Shown here: in pieces, positions 43,910 through 54,145 of the stretch | Layout: each line of letters starts with the position of its first letter | Position numbering within the stretch: position 1 is the first letter of the stretch | Assembly (NCBI GenBank): GCA_000750105.3 | Contig: JPHH03000017.1 | Coordinates: 496,001-560,000, forward strand | DNA: 64,000 nt | Reading direction: 5' to 3' | Source of the DNA: Tolypocladium sp. Sup5 PDA-1 | Taxonomy: Eukaryota > Ascomycota > Sordariomycetes > Hypocreales > Ophiocordycipitaceae | Made by a program: the position numbers and the translations under genes | The notes under the pieces: generated by a model | The model's input: the letters and a program-made list of their open reading frames with translations, nothing else | Told to the model about the DNA's origin: nothing | Databases searched by the model: none

Positions 43910-46540
43910 ATGGCCGAAGATCAGTCGCTCCAGCCGTACGGCCCTGCCCGGTCGACCGTCAAGGGCAGCCCCCTGTCCAACGACGAGATCAAGCAGTACG
44001 ACGACTTCTTCAAGGCGAGCTGCTACCTGGCGCTGGGCATGATCTACCTGCGAGAGAACCCGCTGCTCCGCGAGCCTCTCAAAAAGGAGCATCTCAAGCT
44101 GCGTCTCCTCGGCCACTTTGGCTCTGCCCCCGCCCAAATATTCACTTGGATGCACTTCAACCGGCTCATCAAAAAGTACGACCTCGACGCCTACTTTGTC
44201 TCTGGGCCCGGCCACGGAGCGCCCGCGGTGCTGTCCCAGTCGTATCTCGAGGGGGTCTACTCGGAGGTCTACCCCGAAAAGTCACTGGATATTGAAGGGC
44301 TGCAAAAGTTCTTCAAGTACTTTTCGTTTCCGGGGGGCATCGGGTCGCACGCCACGCCAGAGACGCCTGGCTCTATCCATGAGGGCGGCGAGCTCGGCTA
44401 CTCTGTTTCGCACGCCTTTGGCTCCGTTTTCGATAACCCCGACCTCATTGCCCTGACCGTGGTTGGCGATGGCGAGGCGGAAACTGGGCCGCTCGCCACT
44501 GCGTGGCACAGGTTCGTTTCTTACCAAGCCCTGAAAGTGGGAAGCGCCTTGATACTAACGGTAGTGAAGCACGAAATTCTTGAATCCTATCGTGGACGGT
44601 GCGGTTCTACCCGTCTTGAACTTGAACGGGTACAAGATCAACAACCCAACTATTCTTGCTCGAATCTCCCACGACGAGCTCAAGAGTCTGTTCATCGGCT
44701 ACGGCTGGGAGCCGTATTTCGTCGAGGGCGATGACCTGGACAGCATGCACCAAGCCATGGCGGCAACGCTCGAACACTGCGTCAATCAGATTCGGGGGTA
44801 CCAGAAGAAGGCTCGCGACAGCGGCAAGGCATTCCGTCCGAGATGGCCCATGATCGTCTTGCGCACCCCCAAAGGATGGACTGCCCCCCGAAAGATTGAT
44901 GGCAACTACCTGGAGGGATTCTGGAGGGCTCACCAGGTCCCCATCACCGATCCGGCCACCAATCCAGACCACCTGAAGATGCTGGAAGCATGGATGCGCG
45001 GGTATGAGCCAGACCGGCTCTTCGACAAGAGCGGAAAGCCTATTCCGTCGCTGCGGGCGCTCTGCCCTGATGGAAACCGCCGGATGAGTGCCAACCCGGT
45101 CGCCAACGGCGGCCTGGTCAAGAAGCCTCTCAAAATGCCCAACTTCAGAGACTACGCGATCAAGGTCGACCGGTCCGCCACCACCCTGAGCAGCAGCATG
45201 AAGAACATGGCCAAGTTCATGCGGGACATCATGGCCCTGAATCTACACAACTTTAGGCTATTTGGCCCCGACGAGACCGAGTCGAACAAGCTGGGTGCCG
45301 TGTACGAAGTCGGCAAGAAAGTATGGATGGGGGAGTACTTCGAGGAAGATAAGAACGGGGGCAACCTAGCCATGGCCGGACGGGTCATGGAGATGTTGTC
45401 AGAACACACAGTAGAAGGCTGGCTCGAGGGCTATGTTCTGAGCGGCCGCCATGGTCTCCTCAACAGCTACGAGCCTTTCATCCACGTGATTGATTCTATG
45501 GTCAACCAGGTATGGTATTTTCCCCACAAAAGTTAAAAGTACTTGTTGCTGACATTCGCAAAGCATTGCAAGTGGATCGAAAAGTGTCTCGAGATAGAGT
45601 GGCGTGCCGATGTTGCGTCTCTCAACATCCTGCTTACCTCCGTGGTCTGGAGACAGGACCATAATGGCTTCTCCCACCAAGATCCAGGATTCCTTGAGGT
45701 TGTTGCCAACAAAAGCCCCGAGGTGGTGCGGATTTACTTGCCTCCGGACGGAAACTGCTTGCTGTCAGGTGAGTTATCTTCCATGAGGGTTAGGGTTAGG
45801 GTAGGGGACATCTCGCTAACAAGCTAACAGTAATGGATCATTGTATGCGCTCCGTCAACTATGTCAACGTCATCGTTTCGGACAAGCAGGATCACCTCCA
45901 GTATCTCGACATGGAGGGTGCCATTCAACACTGCACCAAGGGCATCGGCATCTGGTCACAATTCAGCACCGACGCCGGTGAGAACCCCGACGTGGTCATG
46001 GCCTCTTGCGGAGACATCAGCACGCACGAGTCCATCGCCGCCATCGACCTCCTCCTCCAGCACTTCCCCGACCTCAAGGTCCGCTGCGTCAACTGCGTCG
46101 ACCTGTTCAAGCTCATCCACCCGAGCGAGCACCCCCACGGCCTGTCCGACAAGGAGTGGACGAGCCTGTTCACGGCCGACACGCCCGTCATCTTCAACTT
46201 CCACAGCTACCCCTGGATGGTGCACCGTCTCACCTACAAGCGTCCCGGCAGCGAGAACATCCACGTGCGCGGCTACCGCGAGAAGGGCAACATCGACACG
46301 CCTCTGGAGCTGGCCATCCGCAACAAGACGGATCGGTTCAGCCTCGCCATCGACGCCATCGATCGTATGACGCATCTACACAATCGCGGCGCGGCGGCGC
46401 GACAGGCTTTCCTGGATGAGCAGATCAGGGCACGCGAGGAGGCCTTTGAGACTGGCATGGATCCGCCGTACTTGACGCAGTGGACGTGGCCACGGGATGG
46501 CCTTTGGAAGAAGGCGGCCGAAAAGCTTACTTCTCGGTAA
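43910..46540 (+). CDS. Phosphoketolase (xylulose-5-P / fructose-6-P)
   Basis: Thiamine-diphosphate enzyme that splits xylulose 5-phosphate, and often fructose 6-phosphate, with phosphate to acetyl phosphate plus a shorter sugar phosphate, a carbon-saving route to acetyl units. Exons 43910-44511, 44570-45509, 45564-45768 and 45831-46540 give 818 residues, the family's usual size. Motifs include YFVSGPGHGAPA (residues about 98-109), SHATPETPGSIHEGGELGY, the ThDP-binding VGDGEAETGPLATAWHSTKFLNP joined at intron 1, WTAPRKIDG, and later EWRADVASLN and GIWSQFSTDAGENPDVVMASCGD, all typical. Fungal phosphoketolases are thought to descend from bacterial genes; this copy has three ordinary fungal introns, so any transfer is old. 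The third intron contains a telomere-type GGGTTA repeat. Start at 43910 fits the conserved N-terminus. Confidence 0.95.
45787..45807 (+). repeat. Short TTAGGG-type tandem repeat inside intron
   Basis: GGGTTAGGGTTAGGG followed by TAGGGG lies in the third phosphoketolase intron (45769-45830). It is about two and a half copies of the telomere unit used by filamentous ascomycetes. It lies between donor and branch site and does not disturb either. Confidence 0.85.
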
Positions 46541-47042
46541 AGGAAGGGTATGGGTGGGCTTTTTTGTTGCAAGGCAGTGTATTAGGCACTGAATAAATCA
46601 CTTGAAGGTTCATGTTTTGACTCGTGAGTTGTTACGGAATGTGCAAGCGGCGACCAGGCCGGTGAAGGCGACCAGTACCTGAGAATAAGAGGCATGAGAA
46701 CATGGTAGTATTGAAATCAACGCCATTTCTTTGACTTATTGAATGCATTACGAGTGTGCTGGGCCCGTCCGTGCCTGGTTGCCAAAGCGCCAGTCAGCCT
46801 CACAGGCGCACAGCTGAATTGCTAACCCAAAACACCGTCAGGTACGCGCGGATTCGACCAGGCACCCGAATTCCTCACCTTGAAAGGCCGCCAGCTGACT
46901 GAGAGTAAGATGGGGTGATGCACAACCTCCACTGGTATCACGGTATTCTCGTAATCTACTTTATTGGAGTGGCCCGAGGCGTTGAGTTGCAGCTCGCAAC
47001 ATCAGTTGAATCAGCTTCGAGACGCCAAACGGCACACAGGCC
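46541..47042. other. Intergenic region upstream of the F-box-like gene
   Basis: A 502-bp gap with the phosphoketolase 3' end and the promoter of the next gene. No gene or repeat was seen. Confidence 0.5.
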
Positions 47043-49101
47043 ATGGGGCGACAGAAAGAGGGCAAAAGGGCCGAAGACGGCCGCAATACAACAATTGCTG
47101 TCGATGGCAAAGTGTACTCCCGACCATGCGCCCACCTGCCCCTCAGAACGCCATACTGCGTTCTGTGTCGGTTTCCCGTCCTCCTCGGGGAGAGGGTCGC
47201 TGCCGGTAAGTGTCCACCTCGAAATATCTGTTCATCGCGATTGCTGGCCTTTCTGATCGGAAATCTAGTTGTTGGCCAATGGGAAAACGAAACATACTCG
47301 GGCTACACACTGAGCTTTCCTCTACCCGGTGTGGACCGCAAGTTTACACACGAGACGGTGTACGAGAGACACCTCACCAGCCTTTGGCGTCTCTGCCGCT
47401 GCTATATCGGTGATGACGACGCCTTTCTGTATCACACCGACTGCTACCATCTCATTGCACGGCATCGATACCGCCTCAGCCTCAAGGACATCTGGACCAT
47501 CGGGGTGTGGACTCAGGGGCTGGCGCGGACAGCGTTCCAAGCGTGCCCGCAGCGATACCCAACACTGGCGCGGCACAAATATGCCATTTCCAAGCTATCA
47601 TGGCTGAGCCTCTTGGAAAAGCTTCCACAGGAGTTGCGGGATCTGATCTCTGAGATGTGTCGCGACTCGCCGGTGTGGCGGTTCGCCTCGGCGCTTAGTC
47701 GCATGCAAGCGCTCGAGCCTTTGCTTGATCCCAAGGTCAAGACGGTTCGCTGTTCCCTTGACTACCTCCTGTCCTGGAGCCGCTTTCGGGGTCCGGACTA
47801 TGGAAGGGGCTCGTTTGGCAGCATTAGGCTTTGGCTGGATGGCTTGGGCGTCAGAGAATTGGATCGTGTGCCTAGCAAAGCTAGCATCACATGGGGAACC
47901 AGCCGCCAAGGTCCCGATTTTCGATATGCCATTCTACATGTTGACTCTATGCCGAAATCACTAGTCGAAGTCAAGGTATATGCACCCGCTCCGATTCTTT
48001 CTACGCAACTGCTCATGTCCAATCGCAGGGCCCATTCTTGAGATCCTTCGCCGCAACAGCCATGACACGACGTACCACAGGCGCCGTGAAAGTATGGGAC
48101 ATACCATGCCCTCCAGTGGCACAGGCCACTTGGTTTCCGAATCGCTCCTTCGCGTCTCGCATCCTCTGCATTGATGTACGTGGCCTGACAGGCCTCACTG
48201 TCTTTTGTTCCAAGGGCAACATCTACTCGATGCATCCTCACTACACCCTTGACTTTGAGCCCGCGCCTTTCCCATCTCAGAGCAACCTACACCCTTCCGA
48301 ACGTCGCAAGCTTACTCCTATGCATCTCGCCCTGGCCAATGATGAAACGGTAAATCAGATATGGATTCGCTACCGCCTGGACCGACGGGGTTGCGAGGTG
48401 ATCAACGAGGCTCTGGCTGTACTGCCCCCCGTTCCAAGAGCGTTGATTCCTGGGAAACTTGCTAACGTACTTTCTAGATCACTACCACTGCGGGTCGGTT
48501 CCAACTCTTCGGGCATTACATCAGTCCGGCCGTCCCACCGCCCAGCCAAAGCGTGCGGTTTCGACAGATTGGCTATGCGCCGATAACTCATCTACTGTAC
48601 ACGGACATGGACTTTCAGGAGCCATGCTTAGTGTTTGGAGCCGCCACAAGTTCACCAGTCACGCCACATGATAGCGTCCCCAACATTCTATCTAAATGCC
48701 GTGGCTGGTCAATAGCAGACCACTTTGGCTACTCTTCGATTGCATCACTCCGAAACGTCAAGCAACTCAAACTCTTCCACCGCACGGTTTCTGGAGCTAC
48801 CGAGCGGCTCTGCATGGGAATGCTCCTTTGGTTCGAGGGTGGAAGAATGTCAGCGCTGGGTGTGTGCTACAGCGGACCCAATGTTGAGGAGGAAGTTGTT
48901 CAAGGCCCCCACGGGCTTTACTTCCGACTGGACCACAAGGTCGGGGGCGTGGAGGTCAGGTGCGCATCGTTTTCTGGACTAATAGAGCCAGACCTCGAGG
49001 ATAGGCACAGCTGGGATGGGATTCCCATGCGGGGCGAGATCCGGTGGTGGTTTAACGATCATGGGACACATTGGATCAGCCACAGCCCCTACGAGCATTG
49101 A
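47043..49101 (+). CDS. F-box-like fungal protein of unknown function
   Basis: Exons 47043-47205, 47269-47975, 48029-48418 and 48478-49101 give 627 residues. I do not recognise a characterised homologue. The N-terminus has a paired-Cys element (TPYCVLCRFPVLLGERV) resembling the opening of a large fungal family of Cys-plus-F-box proteins. A short F-box-like helix follows near residue 181 (LEKLPQELRDLISEMCRDS). The remaining ~420 residues look beta-rich with scattered Trp, Tyr and Gly, suggesting a substrate-recognition fold. The first intron is 63 bp, multiple of three and stop-free, so an unspliced form adds 21 residues within the Cys region. F-box proteins usually feed targets to SCF ubiquitin ligases; that role is inference. 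Confidence 0.7.
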
Positions 49102-49355
49102 ATTCCAAAAAGAAGCGAAGATCTGGCGCTTATCTCGGAGTCGACATTGAAGAATATGGGTCATGAAGCATTTTGCAACATGCCTCGGTGATAGACACTT
49201 GGATAGCGTCAGGCATCATGGAACCTGGTGTTTTGCGTGACCATACAGACAAACTGCTGTTCACGCTTTGTAAGGCAGCGAAAAGGAGATTAATTGGAAG
49301 AAGAGTTCACAAATACAAGGATACCAGGGTTGAGAACCATTAGGCCTGCCACCTC

Positions 49356-49985
49356 TCAAGCGCTACTGCGCTTGGCCTCCCGCTTCATATGATCCGACAC
49401 GATGCCGCCCCCAAAGTCAGACCTATGCACAGTCCGGAACCCAAACCGCTCATACAACGCCTTGCTCTCAGGGCTCGCGTTCACGTACGCCGCCCAGCCC
49501 TCGCGGTCCGCCTCGTTGACGCCGAAGCGCATGAGCTCGCTGGCCACGACGATCCTGGATAGGAACCACACGGGTTGGTCCTTGGTGGCTCGCGTCATGG
49601 CGTCGTAGTTGGCCTGGAAGAAGCGCGCCGCAAAGGCCGGGTCGCCGCCGGCCGGGTACATGTCCTCAGTGAAGACGGGCGGCGGGGCCGGCTTGGTGTC
49701 CGGGGCCGGGATCGGACGACGGACCCAGCGGGCCCATCCTTTGATCGAGGGCTTGGACGAGGCCGCCGCGCTGGCCGTAGCCGCTTCCTCGGCGACAATG
49801 ATGTGCGACGTCGGGTCGGCGAGGTTCTTCTGGATCCAGGCGACTAGCTCCCGCTGGCATTCCGGGTTCGACGGCGGGAAGCAGCGGTTGTGGAACAGGC
49901 TGTCCTGGAAGGCGTTGTTCAGGACGGCCACCATGGCGGTAGTGTCCTCGGCCAGGGCGGGGCGGAGGCGTATAAGGGGGGTCAT
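49356..49985 (-). CDS. GNAT-family acetyltransferase lacking core motif A
   Basis: Single-exon frame of 209 residues. It begins with IRLRPALAEDTTAMVAVLNNAF, the normal GNAT N-terminus. It then has an EDMYPAGGDPAFAARFFQANYDAM helix region and ends with YVNASPESKALYERFGFRTVHRSDF, the motif B region. Between WFLS and ASELMRFG the ~11-residue acetyl-CoA loop (consensus L-V-P-x-Q/R-x-x-G-x-G) is absent: the sequence runs WFLSRIVVASEL directly. Without that loop, acetyl-CoA binding is doubtful. The gene could be decayed, have another role, or the assembly could have lost 30-36 bp. The frame is otherwise clean. Confidence 0.75.
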   Translation of the reverse strand: MTPLIRLRPALAEDTTAMVAVLNNAFQDSLFHNRCFPPSNPECQRELVAWIQKNLADPTSHIIVAEEAATASAAASSKPSIKGWARWVRRPIPAPDTKPAPPPVFTEDMYPAGGDPAFAARFFQANYDAMTRATKDQPVWFLSRIVVASELMRFGVNEADREGWAAYVNASPESKALYERFGFRTVHRSDFGGGIVSDHMKREAKRSSA

Positions 49986-50784
49986 GGCGACGAATCTATA
50001 TGCCTACCGGGAGATTTGTATTGGTAATGTATCTTATGATGTGAAAAGAGGATGCAGGTCGAAGTGTTGTTTGCAACTTTGAAGCTATCGCGGGAGTCGA
50101 TGAGTCAGGCCGGCCGAGGAGCGCCAGCAGCTTTGCTATATTAATGGGAGACAAATAAGGTGTGGCGTAAGTCCTCAATGGTAACTGGTCAATCCGACCT
50201 GTCTGTCTCCTTCCGCGAGGGCTTCATGACGACATGCGTTGCGTAATGGCGATGACCATCGTGGTGTTGAAGGAAGGAGTCCCCCCAAGTGAAGCCCCCC
50301 GCACGGGCCCCCGGACGGCCCCCGGAGGAAAAAAAAAAGAGCCCGCCGCAGGACATAAAAAGGGGCCCGCCGCAGGGTAGAATAATGTATGTATGTGCGT
50401 GTGTGTGTATTATATATATAGTGTATGTGTGTGGTGATAACTTCATTTGGTCCTCGGAAGTAGATATATAGTTAATCCGAGGGAGCAGGCAGCTTTGCTG
50501 TACCGTGTGCCAGGGTGTGGACCGGCATCGGTTTTATTGTTTGTGTATGAAGTATTTAATTTCTAACAACCATGCAAATTAAACATCTTAAACCAACCCG
50601 ACTCTATGCCCTACATGTATACTGACCATGTACTTGGCCTGGCCCGACTGAGCGGAGGTTGTCTTCCAAGAACGCCATGCTACCCTTGTATGAGGTATAA
50701 AACCACCATCTCTCAATCTCTATGCGCCCCCTCCTTATACACTTTCTTCTCTTTTCTAGCAAAACTCGTCTCTTCTAAGCTATG
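49986..50784. other. Intergenic region with low-complexity tracts
   Basis: About 800 bp with unusual composition. A C/G-rich segment holds two copies of a GGGCCCGCCGCAGG-like unit (50340-50380), interrupted by an A10 run (50330-50339). Next come alternating TG and TATATA microsatellites (50384-50440). It lies upstream of the GNAT start and downstream of the MFS stop. No gene was recognised. Confidence 0.6.
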
Positions 50785-52398
50785 CTATACTTTGACCATC
50801 TTGAAGCCGACCTGGGTATATCGTGCAACCACAAAGATGAAGGAACCAGTCAGCATCGTGAAGCCGCAGAATAGCTGCAGGCCCAGGAATTTGCCATTCT
50901 GAGCCGAAACGATGGCGCCGCCGATGGGGCTACCGGTAAGGGCGCCAAACGACTGGATGGCAAAGGCCGTCCCGACGCTGGTGCCGATCTGGCGAATATC
51001 GACAATCTGTGCGATCAGGGTAGGGCCGAGAGAGATGAAGCCTCCAGAAGAGAAGCCGAAGATGATCATGAAGACGAGGATACCGGCGGTATCATTGACG
51101 GGCACCCACACCGCGAGGCAGAAGAGCGCGGAGATGAAGGTGATGACAATCATGACGTTGTAGCGCCCGAACTTGTCGGCGATGATTCCGGGGATGATAC
51201 GGCCAAAGATGCTGCATAGAAATTTCAGTGAGGGTCTCGAAACGTGGAAGAGAATTCAAAGCTTAGGGCTATGCCTTACCTCACAGCATTCAGGATAGGA
51301 AGCAGATACGGAATCAGAGTCGGGGACGTCCCGGCGGCCTCGGCCTGCAGCAGGACGTAGTTGAACGGCAGGAACATGCCCCACATGAAGAAGAACAGGC
51401 CGGCGATGGTGACGGCCATGCGGAGATCCTTCAAGGCATCGACGTATTCCATGAACCTGAACGGCCGCGGACGCGGGGGCAGCCGCGACTTGACGGTCAG
51501 GCAGGAAAAGGTGAGGAGCACGAGGAACATGAAGGCCATGGTGCGCATCATCCAGGGGAATCCGATGCTATCAATGAGCTTGGTCATCATGATGGGAAGG
51601 ACGACGCCGCCGAGCGAGGAGCCCGACACCATGATGCCAAAGGCGGCGGCGCGGCGCTTGGAGAACCAGCTAACGAGCGAGGACATGCAGCAGGTGAAGA
51701 CGGCGCTCGAGCCCAGGGAGGCCACGATGGACTGCGCGAGGAAAAACTGGTAGTACTGGCTGGACAGGGACGCCATCATGAGGCCGAAGACGTAGGTGAT
51801 TGTGCCGGCCCAGAGGATCCACCGGGGGCCGTAGTTGTCAAAGATGCGTCCAAACTAGATGGCCAGAGGTCAGCCGGTCAACCTTTGATGCACGGTACCT
51901 TGGGGGTATCGAAGACCAAAGGGTGGGAAAACCACATACTATCGTGCCGCAAAAGACCATCATAAAGACCTGGACCGAGGGGATCCAGCTGACAGTCGAG
52001 CTGTCGTACGCGCTCAGGGGCCCGTTGACGTAGTAGTGCTCAAATACGCCGATGCAGTTGACCAGACCAAAGGTGCAGAAGAGGGCGGACCATCCGCCCA
52101 GGACGACGAGCCACGCCTGGGCGCCGCCATCGGGGAAGTCACCGGCGCCGGGAGGCCCCGCCGCGGCCGGGGGGCCGGCCTTGGCAGCCGGTTCCGGCCC
52201 CTGCTCCAGGTCCGTGGCGGCGGCGATGTCGCGCCCCGAGTAGGCCTGGTCGGCGTCCGTCTTGGAGCAGTTCGAGGGGACGAGCTCGAGGGAGTTGTGG
52301 GCGGTGGTGTCGTTGGCGGAGTGGTACGGGCGACCGGCGGCGGCCGGGGTCTTTTCTTTCATGGCGACGGAGGAGAGGGAGATGTTCGAGCCCGGCAT
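50785..52398 (-). CDS. MFS monocarboxylate-type transporter
   Basis: Twelve-helix permease of the monocarboxylate porter (MCT/Mch) branch, expected at the plasma membrane. Exons 52398-51940, 51854-51280 and 51211-50785 give 486 residues. A ~90-residue disordered N-terminus precedes DGGAQAWLVVLGGW, the family entry motif before TM1. Further hallmarks are FGLVNCIGVFEHYY, TVSWIPSVQVFM, FGRIFDNYGPRWIL at the first splice join, YYQFFLAQSIVASLGSSAVF, SWFSKRRAAAFGIMVSGSSLGG in the TM4-TM5 region and SIFGRIIPGIIADKFGRYNV in the second half. Mch-type proteins in yeasts do not always carry monocarboxylates; substrates may include riboflavin or other acids, so the cargo is open. Intron acceptors are clean. 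Confidence 0.88.
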
Positions 52399-54145
52399 GG
52401 CGACCGTCTAGATTCCTTCTCAGGCACCGTGGGAGGAGAGGCGGTCTTATATCTGCAAGACGGCAAGGCAGGGACGACTCGGTATAAGTGGTCCTCAACG
52501 GTGCCGCGGTGCCGATTTGCTGCTGAACCTGGTTTGCTGGGATTCGCTAGTCTGGCACTAGCCTGGCATGCTGAGAAGCTTGCTACAAGGCTTATTTGAC
52601 AGCGTTTTCGGCCGTATATGTCGACAATAATTTCGAGTTGGTGGTTTGGTGCAGTTGCAGTTTTGACTTGGAACAGCCTCGATTCGCCAACAAAGAGGAA
52701 CCCGCTCAGTATTCATCAACAATTCCCGCATATCTTTCAACTACAAAACGTCGGACAGCACCGGCCATGGATACTGACCAGACGGCCTGACGCCTTGACC
52801 ACCAGAATAGCCTCCACGGGCCATCGCGCGGAGAGTCCAACAGCCAAATCTCACTGCTCCTCGGTCTCCGAACCCTGGACTTAAGGCCGGGCCGTTGGCC
52901 CCCCCCCCCAGTCAGTGTTGATCCCCGGAGTGGAGCGCTGGGATTGGCTCGGGGTTGGGGTCGGAGCTGGATTCAGACGCGACCGTCTGCTGTTCTGGTG
53001 CCGTCTCATGGTAAACAGGGCGAGGAGGGCAAGCAGGGCATGCTAGCGCAGGCACTCCGCGGACTTGAGAGTTGGCTAGAGCGTCAACTCTGTCTGTGCT
53101 GTTGGTGAGGAGCCCAGCCCAGATTGTGGACACGGGGGGTTCGAATGGGGAACTGGGACTGAGGAAGTCGGCGAAAAGGGTTTCTCACGAGAACCGGGCC
53201 CGCTGAACTTGCAATTTGTCCCATTTGAGTGGTGGTTTTATTCGTTGCAGTGAGGGCGACTCCATGATGAATCAATGACATTGATTCATGCCAGCAAATG
53301 GACCCGTCTTGCAACTCGCTGCTTCTACGAGCAAGGTACGAATACCAGTATCTATCCAGCCTCAAAAGTTGGCCTTGCAAATATGTAGTGCTGGACATGC
53401 ATGCATGCATCTCGCCGCAATTAGTAACTACAAGGCCCGTACGTCCGTACTCCGTACTCAAACTCTTGTCCCAGATCCTACCCGCCGCGACAGGTCACAG
53501 TTCCAGATGCAGCGCCTCGCGCATCAACCCATTGCAGCAAGCCTTAACCCCGGCGCTGATCCCGGCGCTGATCCCGGCGCCGTGCCCCATCTTCGCGCTC
53601 AACTGTGGGCGCGAGCTCCGACCCCAGTTGTTGCCCACACCCAGCTCCCCTCTGTTAACTCCGTTCGGCTCCTCTCCCAGACTCCCATGGCAGATCTGAA
53701 CTGCGCGGAGTCGCGCAGAGGACTTCGAAACGTCAAAACTGACAAATTGACAAGGGACGAAACCCACAGGTTGGAATACGTACCCCGGCGTGACTAACAC
53801 ACTGATCGGCTCTCGGAGCAGCAGAGGACGTGCAGCGTTGGATCTCGTCACTTGCGGCTTGCTTATTGTTTGACGCATCACCAGGATGAATGAGCACGCA
53901 AGCAAGCAAGCATCCAGCAGCTGACAAACCAATCCAACGGCTCGGGGACATTTGGCCCTGGCGAGAACCCGTCCATTCTCGGCCGGACACGGGCCTTTGG
54001 GCTGCATCATTTCAGCCTCTCGGTATTTTGGCTTCGGTGTTTTGCATCTCCATTCAGCACGGCGACTCGGCCGTAAATATGGATACAGACAAACATGGAA
54101 ATAAGCTTGATCGGCTTTTAGCGGCGTACATGTAGTGACCGCAAT
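52399..54145. other. Large intergenic region with small tandem repeats
   Basis: About 1.75 kb with no gene recognised. It contains a C10 run near 52900, an ATGC run at about 53396-53408, a TACTCCGTA copy at 53448-53456 and a 12-bp unit CTGATCCCGGCG repeated nearly three times at 53553-53580. A GGTTCGAAT at 53148 resembles a tRNA B box but no tRNA fold could be drawn. Confidence 0.5.
53448..53456 (+). repeat. TACTCCGTA motif copy 4
   Basis: Fourth copy, followed at once by another partial copy, in the gap between the MFS monocarboxylate gene and aim24. Confidence 0.6.

Noticed and set aside
53085..53165. Possible tRNA, from a GGTTCGAAT B-box-like string and an upstream TGGC
   Set aside because: No acceptor stem, D-arm or anticodon stem could be paired around it.
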